From: an uncultured Alphaproteobacteria bacterium
Lineage (GTDB): Bacteria; Pseudomonadota; Alphaproteobacteria; Caulobacterales; Parvularculaceae
Direction of reading: 5' to 3'
Assembly: GCA_937895955.1 (NCBI GenBank)
Contig: CALAZI010000132.1
Span: 1-19,976, forward strand
DNA length: 19,976 nt
Shown here in pieces: positions 1 to 6,302 of the stretch; position 1 is the first letter of the stretch; every line of letters starts with the position of its first letter. The notes beneath the pieces were generated by a model. The model made no database searches. It worked only from the letters and a program-made list of their open reading frames with translations, and had not been told where the DNA came from. The translations under genes were made by a program, and so were the position numbers.

Positions 1-3
1 AAG

Positions 4-78
4 TGGTGAGCCCGGATGGGATCGAACCATCGACCCTCTGATTAAAAGTCAGATGCTCTACCGCTGAGCTACGGGCCC
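4..78 (-). tRNA. tRNA-Lys (anticodon UUU)
   Basis: The reverse complement folds as a tRNA: a seven-pair acceptor stem (GGGCCCG with CGGGCTC, one G-U pair), a D arm containing AGCTCAGCGGTAGAGC, an anticodon arm CTGAC-TTTTAAT-GTCAG-like with TTT at the anticodon position, and a T arm with the GGTTCGATCC core. Discriminator A is at 7 and the 3' CCA is encoded at 4-6. The anticodon UUU reads AAA/AAG lysine codons. It lies downstream of tgt on the same strand but has its own promoter at 177-205. It is not a Tgt substrate, since Tgt acts on GUN anticodons (Asp, Asn, His, Tyr). Confidence 0.97.
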
Positions 79-176
79 ACTTCCCTCTTTCAACTTCGCC
101 GATTTGCGGAAAAACCGACGCGACAAGGCGTCCAAACCGCCCTTTTTGAGAGCGGGGGCCGCCTTGAAGCGCGCGG

Positions 177-205
177 ACCATAGTGGCGTCGCCGAAGCCG
201 GTCAA
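177..205 (-). promoter_or_regulatory. Promoter of tRNA-Lys (housekeeping sigma type)
   Basis: On the minus strand there is a -35 hexamer TTGACC (200-205), a 17-base spacer, and a -10 hexamer TATGGT (177-182). Transcription would begin near 170, giving a leader of about 90 bases before the tRNA 5' end at 78. The site lies after the tgt stop codon, so it most likely drives the tRNA independently of the queA-csaA-tgt cassette. The rest of the 79-237 gap shows nothing else I can name. Seen: the hexamers and spacing. Inferred: use by the housekeeping sigma factor. Confidence 0.65.
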
Positions 206-237
206 CCGGGAAAAGGGGCCGAATTTCAGCCGGTTTT

Positions 238-1362
238 TCACAAGCGTTCCTCACCCGTCTGAGCCCTGAAATCGGCGATGAATTCCGCGAGCCTGCCGGC
301 CGCAATCGCCGCCCTGAGACCGCCCATGAGCTGCTGATAATAATGGAGATTGTGCCAGGTGAGCAGCATCGCGCCGAGATATTCCCCGGCCTTGAAGAGG
401 TGGTGGAGATAGGCCTTGGAATAGTCTCGGCTCGCCGGGCATTCGCTTGCAGGATCAAGCGGCTCCTCGTCGTCGGCGAAGCGGGCGTTGGTGATGTTGA
501 TCGCCCCCGACGCCGTCCAGGCCTGCCCATGGCGGCCGGCGCGCGTCGGCAAGACGCAGTCGAACATGTCGACCCCGCGCGCAACGGCGCCGACTATGTC
601 GGCGGGCTTTCCAACGCCCATCAGATAGCGCGGTTTTTGCGCGTCCATATGCGGCGTCGTGAAGGCGAGAACGCGGAACATCTCCTCGCGCCCTTCGCCG
701 ACCGCAAGCCCGCCGATCGAATAGCCCGGAAACCCGATCTCCATCAGCTTCTCAAGGCTTTCGCGGCGCAGATCTTCGTAATTGGCGCCTTGGACGATGC
801 CGAAAAGCGCCATGCCCGGTTTCGCCTTTTCCTCAAAGGCGCGCTTCGAGCGTTCGGCCCAGCGCAGGGAGAGGCGCATCGAATCGCGCGCTTTATCATG
901 CTCGATCGGGATCGCCGGGCACTCATCAAGCTGCATCTGGATGTCGGCGCCGAGGAGGCATTGGATCTCTATCGAGCGTTCCGGCGTCAGCATGTGGCGC
1001 GAGCCGTCAATATGCGAGGCGAAGGAGACGCCATCTTCCGTCAGCTTTCTCAACGACGAAAGCGACATCACCTGATAACCACCGGAATCGGTGAGGATCG
1101 GACGCGGCCAGCTCATGAATTTATGAAGCCCGCCAAAAGCGGCGACGCGCTCCGCGCCGGGGCGCAGCATCAGATGATAGGTGTTGCCGAGAATGACATC
1201 GGCGCCGGTCGCGCGAACATCCTCAGGGAACATCGCCTTCACTGTTCCCGCCGTGCCGACCGGCATGAAGGCGGGCGTTCTGATCTCGCCGCGCGGCGTT
1301 GAGATGACGCCGGTTCGCGCCGCGCCGTCTTTCGCGTTCACGGTGAAGGAAAAACCCGTCAA
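238..1362 (-). CDS. tgt: tRNA-guanine transglycosylase (queuine/preQ1 tRNA-ribosyltransferase)
   Basis: This enzyme exchanges guanine-34 of GUN-anticodon tRNAs for the preQ1 base, the entry step of queuosine on tRNA. The 374-residue length is typical. The TIM-barrel family motifs are present: TDSGGYQVMS with the acid/base Asp92, GLAVGEG near 219-224, and VDMFDCVLPTR near 264-274 with the nucleophile Asp268 by alignment to the Zymomonas enzyme. The zinc motif is abnormal: the usual CxCxxC is SECPAS (Ser306, Cys308, Ser311), with His337 kept. The start is TTG at 1362, which overlaps the csaA stop in a four-base TTGA junction. A GGGAGG ribosome site lies about seven bases upstream, and no ATG in this frame fits better. 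It is the last gene of the queA-csaA-tgt cassette. Confidence 0.97.
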   Translation of the reverse strand: MTGFSFTVNAKDGAARTGVISTPRGEIRTPAFMPVGTAGTVKAMFPEDVRATGADVILGNTYHLMLRPGAERVAAFGGLHKFMSWPRPILTDSGGYQVMSLSSLRKLTEDGVSFASHIDGSRHMLTPERSIEIQCLLGADIQMQLDECPAIPIEHDKARDSMRLSLRWAERSKRAFEEKAKPGMALFGIVQGANYEDLRRESLEKLMEIGFPGYSIGGLAVGEGREEMFRVLAFTTPHMDAQKPRYLMGVGKPADIVGAVARGVDMFDCVLPTRAGRHGQAWTASGAINITNARFADDEEPLDPASECPASRDYSKAYLHHLFKAGEYLGAMLLTWHNLHYYQQLMGGLRAAIAAGRLAEFIADFRAQTGEERL

Positions 1363-1700
1363 TGCATCCTCCCGCCATTCGGGACGGCGCGTTCGGGTTC
1401 AATAAGAACGACCGCGCCGTCCTTGTCCGGGAAGCCGAGCACCAGGACTTCCGACATGAAATCGGCGATCTGGCGCGGCGGAAAATTGATAACGGCGGCG
1501 ACCTGTCTGCCGATCAGCGTCTCGGGCGCATAATGATCCGTGATCTGGGCCGAGGATTTTTTAACGCCGATTTCCTCTCCGAAATCGACCCATAATTTGA
1601 TCGCCGGTTTCCTCGCCTTCTCGAAAGGCTTGGCGTCGATAATCGTGCCGACGCGGATATCGACTATCAGGAATTCGTCAATCGTGATCGCGCCGCTCAT
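1359..1700 (-). CDS. csaA: CsaA-type tRNA-binding protein
   Basis: A 113-residue single-domain protein with the OB-fold tRNA-binding domain found in CsaA, Trbp111 and the tails of some aminoacyl-tRNA synthetases. Visible family motifs are DIRVGTI near the N terminus, SSAQITDHY near the middle, VINFPPRQI, and SEVLVLGFPDKDG near the C terminus. The length matches CsaA (about 110 residues). Bacillus CsaA has been studied as a secretion-related chaperone, and structures of the family show a dimer able to bind tRNA. Here the gene overlaps queA by four bases (ATGA, 1697-1700) and tgt by four bases (TTGA, 1359-1362), so it is translationally coupled to both queuosine enzymes. A role in presenting tRNA to them is an inference from context only. 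Confidence 0.93.
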   Translation of the reverse strand: MSGAITIDEFLIVDIRVGTIIDAKPFEKARKPAIKLWVDFGEEIGVKKSSAQITDHYAPETLIGRQVAAVINFPPRQIADFMSEVLVLGFPDKDGAVVLIEPERAVPNGGRMH

Positions 1701-2878
1701 CTCGCCCGCTCCAGCAAACAGGCGTCGCCATAGGAATAAAATCGGTAATGGCGCTCAATCGCGTGCGCATAGGCGCGTTTCATCCGCGCGCTTCCCGAAA
1801 AGGCGCAAACGAGCATGAAAAGCGTTGAGCGCGGCAGATGAAAATTCGTCATGAGCGCGTCGACCGCGCGGAAGCGATAGCCGGGCGTGATGAAGATGTC
1901 CGTTTCGTCGGAAAACGGCCGAACCTCGCCGAAATCGTCGGCGGCGCTTTCGATGAGGCGCAGGCTCGTCGTGCCGACGGCGACGATGCGCCGGCCCGCC
2001 TTGCGCGCCGCATTGATGCGGGCGGCCTGTTCGCTCGTGATCTCACCCCATTCCGAATGCATCAGGTGATCGTCAGTGTCCTCGACGGTGACCGGCAGGA
2101 AGGTTCCCGCGCCGACATGCAGCGTGATCGTTTCCGTCTCGATCCCGGCTTCTTTCAAATTGTCAAACAGCCGCGGGGTGAAATGGAGGCCCGCCGTCGG
2201 CGCGGCGACCGACCCCTCCTCCTTCGCATAGACGGTCTGATAGCTGCCGGCGTCGTCAGGCGTCAGGCGGCGCTTGCGCGCGATATAGGGCGGCAAGGGC
2301 GGCGCGCCCGTCTCCGCAAGGAGGCGCGCGAAAGCCGGGCCGTTGAAATTGAAGCGAAGGATCGCTTCAGCGCCGTGACGGCTTTCGACCTCAGCGCGCA
2401 AATGATCGCCGAAGGAAAGAATGTCGTCCTGCTTGATGCGTTTGGCCGGCCGCGCAAACGCCTTCCAGCGCGCGCCGATTTCAGGATCCCCGATAAGGCG
2501 CTTGATCAGCGTCACATCGACCGAGATTTCGCCGTCGCCGCCGCGCGCGGCGCGCCGACCAGACAATTGCGCTGGGATAACTTTCGTATCGTTGAGCACG
2601 AGAAGATCGCCGCGTTTCAGGAGGCGCGGCAGATCGGAAACGGAAAAATCGCCGAAGGCGTCGCCGTCGACATGGAGAAGGCGCGCGCAATCGCGCGGGC
2701 TCGCCGGTTTGAGGGCGATCCGGTTTTCGGGAAGGTCGAAATCGAATTCGTCAACGCGCATCGCCGCCGTCTCTAGCGCTTCGCTGAAGGCAGCGGCAAC
2801 CATTGCCGCGCGGAGCGGCTGCATCCTGTCCTTGCGCCGAACAATCTTGCGTTTTGGCGCTGCTGCGATCCCGCCCAT
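1697..2878 (-). CDS. queA: S-adenosylmethionine:tRNA ribosyltransferase-isomerase
   Basis: QueA transfers the ribosyl part of SAM to the 7-aminomethyl-deazaguanine base placed by Tgt, giving epoxyqueuosine on tRNA. Recognisable segments are the conserved N terminus MRVDEFDFDLPENRIA, DLLVLNDTKVIPAQLSGRR, EEGSVAAPTAGLHFT, THHVGAGTF-type sequence (ITLHVGAGTFLPV), VGTTSLRLIES and TNFHLPRSTLFMLV. The conserved core starts at ATG 2761 and gives 354 residues, the usual family length. I place the start at ATG 2878 because a perfect AAGGAGGT lies eight bases upstream (2887-2894) and the frame is open. That adds 39 basic, alanine-rich residues and gives 393 in total. The ribosome site before 2761 is weak. 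If the extension is not translated, the gene is 1697-2761. It overlaps csaA by four bases. Confidence 0.93.
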   Translation of the reverse strand: MGGIAAAPKRKIVRRKDRMQPLRAAMVAAAFSEALETAAMRVDEFDFDLPENRIALKPASPRDCARLLHVDGDAFGDFSVSDLPRLLKRGDLLVLNDTKVIPAQLSGRRAARGGDGEISVDVTLIKRLIGDPEIGARWKAFARPAKRIKQDDILSFGDHLRAEVESRHGAEAILRFNFNGPAFARLLAETGAPPLPPYIARKRRLTPDDAGSYQTVYAKEEGSVAAPTAGLHFTPRLFDNLKEAGIETETITLHVGAGTFLPVTVEDTDDHLMHSEWGEITSEQAARINAARKAGRRIVAVGTTSLRLIESAADDFGEVRPFSDETDIFITPGYRFRAVDALMTNFHLPRSTLFMLVCAFSGSARMKRAYAHAIERHYRFYSYGDACLLERAR

Positions 2879-2886
2879 CCGGCCGA

Positions 2887-2894
2887 ACCTCCTT
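2887..2894 (-). promoter_or_regulatory. Ribosome binding site deciding the queA start
   Basis: The minus strand reads AAGGAGGT, a full match to the anti-Shine-Dalgarno sequence. It is followed by eight bases and then ATG at 2878, in frame with QueA. This supports an N-terminally extended QueA over the family-standard start at 2761. A TATGAT -10-like element on the minus strand at 2908-2913 could belong to the same promoter, but I see no good -35 partner for it. Confidence 0.6.
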
Positions 2895-2929
2895 TCCAAC
2901 AAACAGCATCATAGGACCGTCCGAAGGGA

Positions 2930-2950
2930 GGGGGATAAGTAGGGGGATAA
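2930..2950. repeat. Two-copy 9-bp direct repeat upstream of queA
   Basis: GGGGGATAA occurs at 2930-2938 and again at 2942-2950, a 12-base period; on the minus strand it reads TTATCCCCC twice. It lies in the 146-base spacer between parC and queA, upstream of the queA ribosome site. It resembles the left half of a DnaA box (TTATCC) but lacks the ACA end. It could be a binding site for a regulator of the queuosine cassette, or chance. Confidence 0.5.
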
Positions 2951-2958
2951 CTTCGTCC

Positions 2959-2979
2959 GCGCCTTTAAAAACAAGGCGC
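2959..2979. repeat. Inverted repeat in the parC-queA spacer
   Basis: GCGCCTT (2959-2965) and AAGGCGC (2973-2979) form a perfect seven-pair stem around a seven-base AT-rich loop. It is downstream of parC on the minus strand, where a terminator would be expected, but no T run follows the stem on either strand, so it is not a textbook intrinsic terminator. A second GC-rich inverted repeat, CGCGG-CGGCT-CCGCG, lies close by near 2993-3007. Together they may weaken read-through from parC into queA. Confidence 0.4.
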
Positions 2980-3024
2980 TACAGGGTTAATGCGCGGCGG
3001 CTCCGCGGCGGCGCACGAAAAATT

Positions 3025-5301
3025 TTACGCCCACGGGCCGAATTTCTTGTTCGCGGGGAAGCCCTTGGGGGCTAAGCGCCCCGCCTGGGCGCGCTTGGCC
3101 GCATAGGACTTCCAGTCGTCAATCGTTTGCAGGCGACCGGAGCGGTCCAGCCAGGTCAGGCCCTCTTTCTTTGAGAAGACCTTGGCGTCCGACAGGCCGC
3201 CCGATTTGAATTTCTGGATGGCGACGCCCTTGCCGCGCGACATTTCAGGAAGCTCGTCAAGCGCGAAGACGATGAACTTCTTGTTGTCGCCGACGCTCGC
3301 CACCATGTCGCCGTCGGCGGGACGGCACACGCACGCCTCCGCGCTCGGCGGCACGTTGAGCACTTGCTTGCCCTTGCGCGTCGAAGACAGGCAATCGTCT
3401 TCCTTGACGATGAAGCCGTGGCCGGTTGTTGACGCGACGAGGAATTTCCGTTCGCCCTTGTAGAGGAACGCCGCCGTCACCGTCTGGTCATTGCCGAGAT
3501 CGATTATCAGGCGGATCGGCTCGCCAGCCCCTCGCCCGCCCGGCAGGTTGGCGACGTCAAGCGTGTAGAATTTTCCGTCAGTGCCGAAGAGCATCAGCCT
3601 GTCATTCGACATCGCAGGAATGACGAAGCCTTCGGAGTCGCCGTCCTTGTATTTGATGTCGCTCGCCTTCTCGACATGGCCGCGCATGGTGCGCACCCAG
3701 CCCTTGTCGGAAAGAATGATCGTGACCGGCTCCTTCTCGACAAGCTGGTCGAGATCGATTTCCTCCGCGGCGGGCGCGTCCTCAACGCTGGTGCGACGGC
3801 GACCCGCCTCTGTTTTGGGATCGAAGAGTTTGCGCACTTCGCGCAGCTCGTCGGCGATTTTCTTCCATTGCGCGTCGTCGGATTTGAGCAGCGCCTGAAG
3901 GTCTTTCTGCTCTTTTTTGAGATCGGCGTGTTCGCCCTTGATCTCCATCTCTTCAAGCTTCCTGAGGTTCCTCAGGCGCATGTTAAGGATCGCCTCGGCC
4001 TGGATGTCCGAAAGCTTGAACTTCTGTATCAATTTCGCTTTGGGATCATCCTCGAAGCGGATGATCCTGATCACCTCGTCGAGATTGAGATAGGCGACGA
4101 GAAGCCCGTCGAGAATTTCCAGCCGTTCGGCGATCTTGGCGAGGCGAAATTTCGTTCGGCGGACGAGAACATCCTTGCGATGATCGTTATAGGCGACGAG
4201 CGCTTCCCGGAGGCCCATGACGCGCGGCGCGCCGGTCGCGTCGAGGACGTTCATGTTGAGCGGGAAGCGGCTTTCAAGCTCGGTCTGGCGGAACAGAGTT
4301 TCCATGAGCGCCGCTGCGTCGATCGTTCCCGCGCGCGGCTCGATGATGAGGCGGATATCCTCCGCGCTTTCATCGCGAATGTCGGCGACGGCGGGCAGTT
4401 TTTTCGACTGGATGAGTTCGGCGACGCGCTCGATGAGCTTCGATTTTTGAACCTGATAGGGGATTTCGGTGACGACGATCTGATAGCGGCCTCGGCCGAG
4501 ATCTTCCGTCATCCATTTCGCGCGCACGCGGAAACCGCCGCGCCCGGTCGCGTAGGCCTCGATCATCGCTTCATGCGGTTCGATCAGAACGCCGCCGGTC
4601 GGAAAGTCGGGTCCCTTGACGTAGCCGAGCAGCGTTTCAGTGCGCGCATTCGGCGTCTTGATCAGGTGAACGCAGGCGTCGATCAGTTCGGCCGGATTAT
4701 GCGGCGGGATCGACGTCGCCATGCCGACCGCGATGCCGTTGGCGCCGTTCGCCAGCATGTTCGGGAAGGCTGCGGGCAGAACGATCGGCTCCCTGCCTTC
4801 GCCGTCATAGGTGTCGCGGAAATCGACCGCGTCTTCGTCGATGCCTTCAAGCAGCAGCGCCGCCGCTTCGGTGAGGCGGCTTTCGGTGTAACGCATCGCC
4901 GCGGCGTTATCGCCGTCGATATTGCCGAAATTGCCCTGCCCGTCGATCAGCGGGACGCGGACGGAAAAATCCTGAACGAGCCGCACCATGGCGTCGTAAA
5001 TCGCCTGGTCGCCATGCGGGTGAAAATTGCCCATCACCTCGCCGACGACTTTCGCGGATTTCTTGAAGCCGCCCTTCGGATTGAGCCGCATCTGGCGCAT
5101 GGCGTAGAGAATGCGCCGATGGACGGGCTTCAGCCCGTCGCGAACGTCAGGCAACGCGCGCGCGGTGATCGTCGACAGCGCATAAGCGAGATAGCGACGC
5201 GACAGCGCCTCGTCGAAGGGTTCAAGGAAAATCTCTTCGGGCTTTGGCGGCCGGTTCGGTTCGTTCGGGCCGCCGCCCTTGCGGGTCTTTGTCTTCGCCA
5301 T
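3025..5301 (-). CDS. parC: DNA topoisomerase IV subunit A
   Basis: ParC is the DNA-cleaving subunit of topoisomerase IV and, with ParE, decatenates replicated chromosomes. The 758-residue protein shows the winged-helix breakage domain with RRILYAM near 62-68, the quinolone-region motif HPHGDQAIYD (94-103) and the catalytic AAMRYTESRL with Tyr138. A coiled-coil-rich region with DIQAEAILNMRLRNL follows, and the C-terminal part has degenerate beta-pinwheel blades such as VRTMRGHVEKA. The length and weak C-terminal boxes fit ParC rather than GyrA. Gln99 occupies the place of the usual quinolone-contact serine, while Asp103 is kept. The methyltransferase gene lies 62 bases upstream on the same strand, with a hairpin (5319-5338) between them. 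Start ATG 5301 gives a lysine-rich leader before the conserved PEEIFLEPFDEAL. Confidence 0.96.
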   Translation of the reverse strand: MAKTKTRKGGGPNEPNRPPKPEEIFLEPFDEALSRRYLAYALSTITARALPDVRDGLKPVHRRILYAMRQMRLNPKGGFKKSAKVVGEVMGNFHPHGDQAIYDAMVRLVQDFSVRVPLIDGQGNFGNIDGDNAAAMRYTESRLTEAAALLLEGIDEDAVDFRDTYDGEGREPIVLPAAFPNMLANGANGIAVGMATSIPPHNPAELIDACVHLIKTPNARTETLLGYVKGPDFPTGGVLIEPHEAMIEAYATGRGGFRVRAKWMTEDLGRGRYQIVVTEIPYQVQKSKLIERVAELIQSKKLPAVADIRDESAEDIRLIIEPRAGTIDAAALMETLFRQTELESRFPLNMNVLDATGAPRVMGLREALVAYNDHRKDVLVRRTKFRLAKIAERLEILDGLLVAYLNLDEVIRIIRFEDDPKAKLIQKFKLSDIQAEAILNMRLRNLRKLEEMEIKGEHADLKKEQKDLQALLKSDDAQWKKIADELREVRKLFDPKTEAGRRRTSVEDAPAAEEIDLDQLVEKEPVTIILSDKGWVRTMRGHVEKASDIKYKDGDSEGFVIPAMSNDRLMLFGTDGKFYTLDVANLPGGRGAGEPIRLIIDLGNDQTVTAAFLYKGERKFLVASTTGHGFIVKEDDCLSSTRKGKQVLNVPPSAEACVCRPADGDMVASVGDNKKFIVFALDELPEMSRGKGVAIQKFKSGGLSDAKVFSKKEGLTWLDRSGRLQTIDDWKSYAAKRAQAGRLAPKGFPANKKFGPWA

Positions 5302-5318
5302 GGCCGGGAAATATCAGA

Positions 5319-5338
5319 GTCTGGCGCGAAGGCCAGAC
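5319..5338. repeat. Stem-loop in the leader just before parC
   Basis: GTCTGGC (5319-5325) and GCCAGAC (5332-5338) form a perfect seven-pair stem with a six-base loop. On the minus strand the loop is CTTCGC, and the sequence after the stem is TCTGATATTT, which is T-rich but not a clean T run. It sits between the methyltransferase stop (5364) and the parC start (5301), ending 17 bases before parC. It may be a leaky terminator, an attenuator or an RNA-stability element that sets parC expression apart from the upstream gene. Confidence 0.5.
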
Positions 5339-5363
5339 CCCTCAGACCGCCTACCCGACCGCG

Positions 5364-6212
5364 CTAAAGCCGCAAATCAGCCAGAAGCGGCGCCGATTTC
5401 GGCTTGGCGAGATAAAACTCGGCGAAATATTCGCCCTCCGCTTCCAGCCCCGCAGGATCCAGGCCGAGCGCCTCGACTGCGGCGAGCGCCCCGGCGGCCT
5501 CTTCCTCATCGCGGAAGCGGCGCTGTGGAAAACAGCGGTCTTCGAGCTTTTCGGTTTCAAGCCCGAACCCGGACAACTCTTCGGCGATCGCATCAAATGG
5601 AAACTGGCGCAGCGAAAAAGCGGCGATCCAGGGCGGAGGGCCTTCGACAGCGTCAATGAGCCGGTTGAAGGTTTTCTCCGTCACGTAACCGACGGCGCCG
5701 GTCGTGATGATCAGATCGACCCCCGCAACGGCGGCGCGCGCATTGTCCGTCATCGGCGCGGCTTCGAGGTTTTCAACGATCGCTTCCTCGATGAGCCCTA
5801 CAGCGCGCGCGTAACCCGCCGCTTCGGCCGCGACATCCATGCCGGTGAAGCTGGCTTCGACGGCTTTCTGTTTGTCGGCGAAAAAAGCGGCGTCGTCGAA
5901 AATCGCCTCAGCGACGGATTCCTCTCTCATTTCCTGCCGGCGGTAGCGCGCGACAAGATCGGAAAATTCAAGATCGTACTGGATCATGGCGGCGTTGACG
6001 CCGTAGGAACACCCGATGTCGAGCACCGAGAGATTGTCTTTCGCCATCGCCTGCATCACGCGGCGGAATATTGGTCGCGCTTCCGTCGGGATCCGGTAAT
6101 CGAGCGCGCCGAGCGTTCGATAATAACGGCGCGGATCAGGCAGATTGTAGATATCGTCGAAATTGGCTTTCGCCTCATTCGCGGAATCGAAAATGTCGTC
6201 TTTAGGCGCCAT
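5364..6212 (-). CDS. Class I SAM-dependent methyltransferase, substrate unknown
   Basis: A 282-residue cytoplasmic protein with a Rossmann-type SAM-binding site: motif I VLDIGCSYGVN at 63-73 and a strand 4-like LIITTGAVGYVTEK at 167-180. The N-terminal 45 residues (IYNLPDPRRYYRTLGALDYRIP) look like a substrate-side lid found in some small-molecule methyltransferases. No tRNA-, rRNA- or protein-methylation signature is visible, so the substrate cannot be assigned. The gene lies between recO and parC on the same strand, 90 bases downstream of recO, with its own promoter at 6263-6291, so it may be transcribed separately from the rpoZ-recO run and lead into parC. Start ATG 6212 has only a weak upstream GGAG. 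Confidence 0.8.
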   Translation of the reverse strand: MAPKDDIFDSANEAKANFDDIYNLPDPRRYYRTLGALDYRIPTEARPIFRRVMQAMAKDNLSVLDIGCSYGVNAAMIQYDLEFSDLVARYRRQEMREESVAEAIFDDAAFFADKQKAVEASFTGMDVAAEAAGYARAVGLIEEAIVENLEAAPMTDNARAAVAGVDLIITTGAVGYVTEKTFNRLIDAVEGPPPWIAAFSLRQFPFDAIAEELSGFGLETEKLEDRCFPQRRFRDEEEAAGALAAVEALGLDPAGLEAEGEYFAEFYLAKPKSAPLLADLRL

Positions 6213-6262
6213 TGCTGCGGGCCGCTCCGTTCTCCGTCTCGATGTCAGCTTGTTCGCGAAGA

Positions 6263-6291
6263 CCTATAGACCATGCGCGGCGCGGATGCAA
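6263..6291 (-). promoter_or_regulatory. Candidate promoter for the methyltransferase and parC
   Basis: The minus strand has TTGCAT (6286-6291), a 17-base spacer, then TATAGG (6263-6268). It lies in the 90-base gap after recO and about 50 bases before the methyltransferase start codon. Position and spacing fit a housekeeping promoter that restarts transcription after the recO end of the long operon. Each hexamer matches its consensus at four of six positions, so this is plausible rather than certain. Confidence 0.45.
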
Positions 6292-6302
6292 AACCCGAGC
6301 GA

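Noticed and set aside
343..1302. A 319-codon plus-strand frame opposite tgt, and similar frames opposite queA (1838-2776) and the methyltransferase (5244-6269)
   Set aside because: All are antisense shadows of well-supported genes, with no domains, no good ribosome sites and biased Arg/Asp composition.
4..1362. The idea that tRNA-Lys is a substrate partner of the adjacent tgt
   Set aside because: Tgt requires a G34-U35 anticodon, and tRNA-Lys has UUU; a separate promoter also explains the neighbourhood.
2930..2950. DnaA boxes or a replication origin between parC and queA
   Set aside because: Only TTATCC of the nine-base box matches, there are just two copies, and there is no AT-rich unwinding region.
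2959..2979. An intrinsic terminator for parC
   Set aside because: The stem is good but neither strand carries a T run after it, so I report it only as an inverted repeat.
3676..5367. A 563-codon open frame on the plus strand antisense to parC
   Set aside because: It mirrors the parC codons, shows no recognisable domain, and parC has a full set of family motifs. Long antisense frames are common in GC-rich coding DNA.
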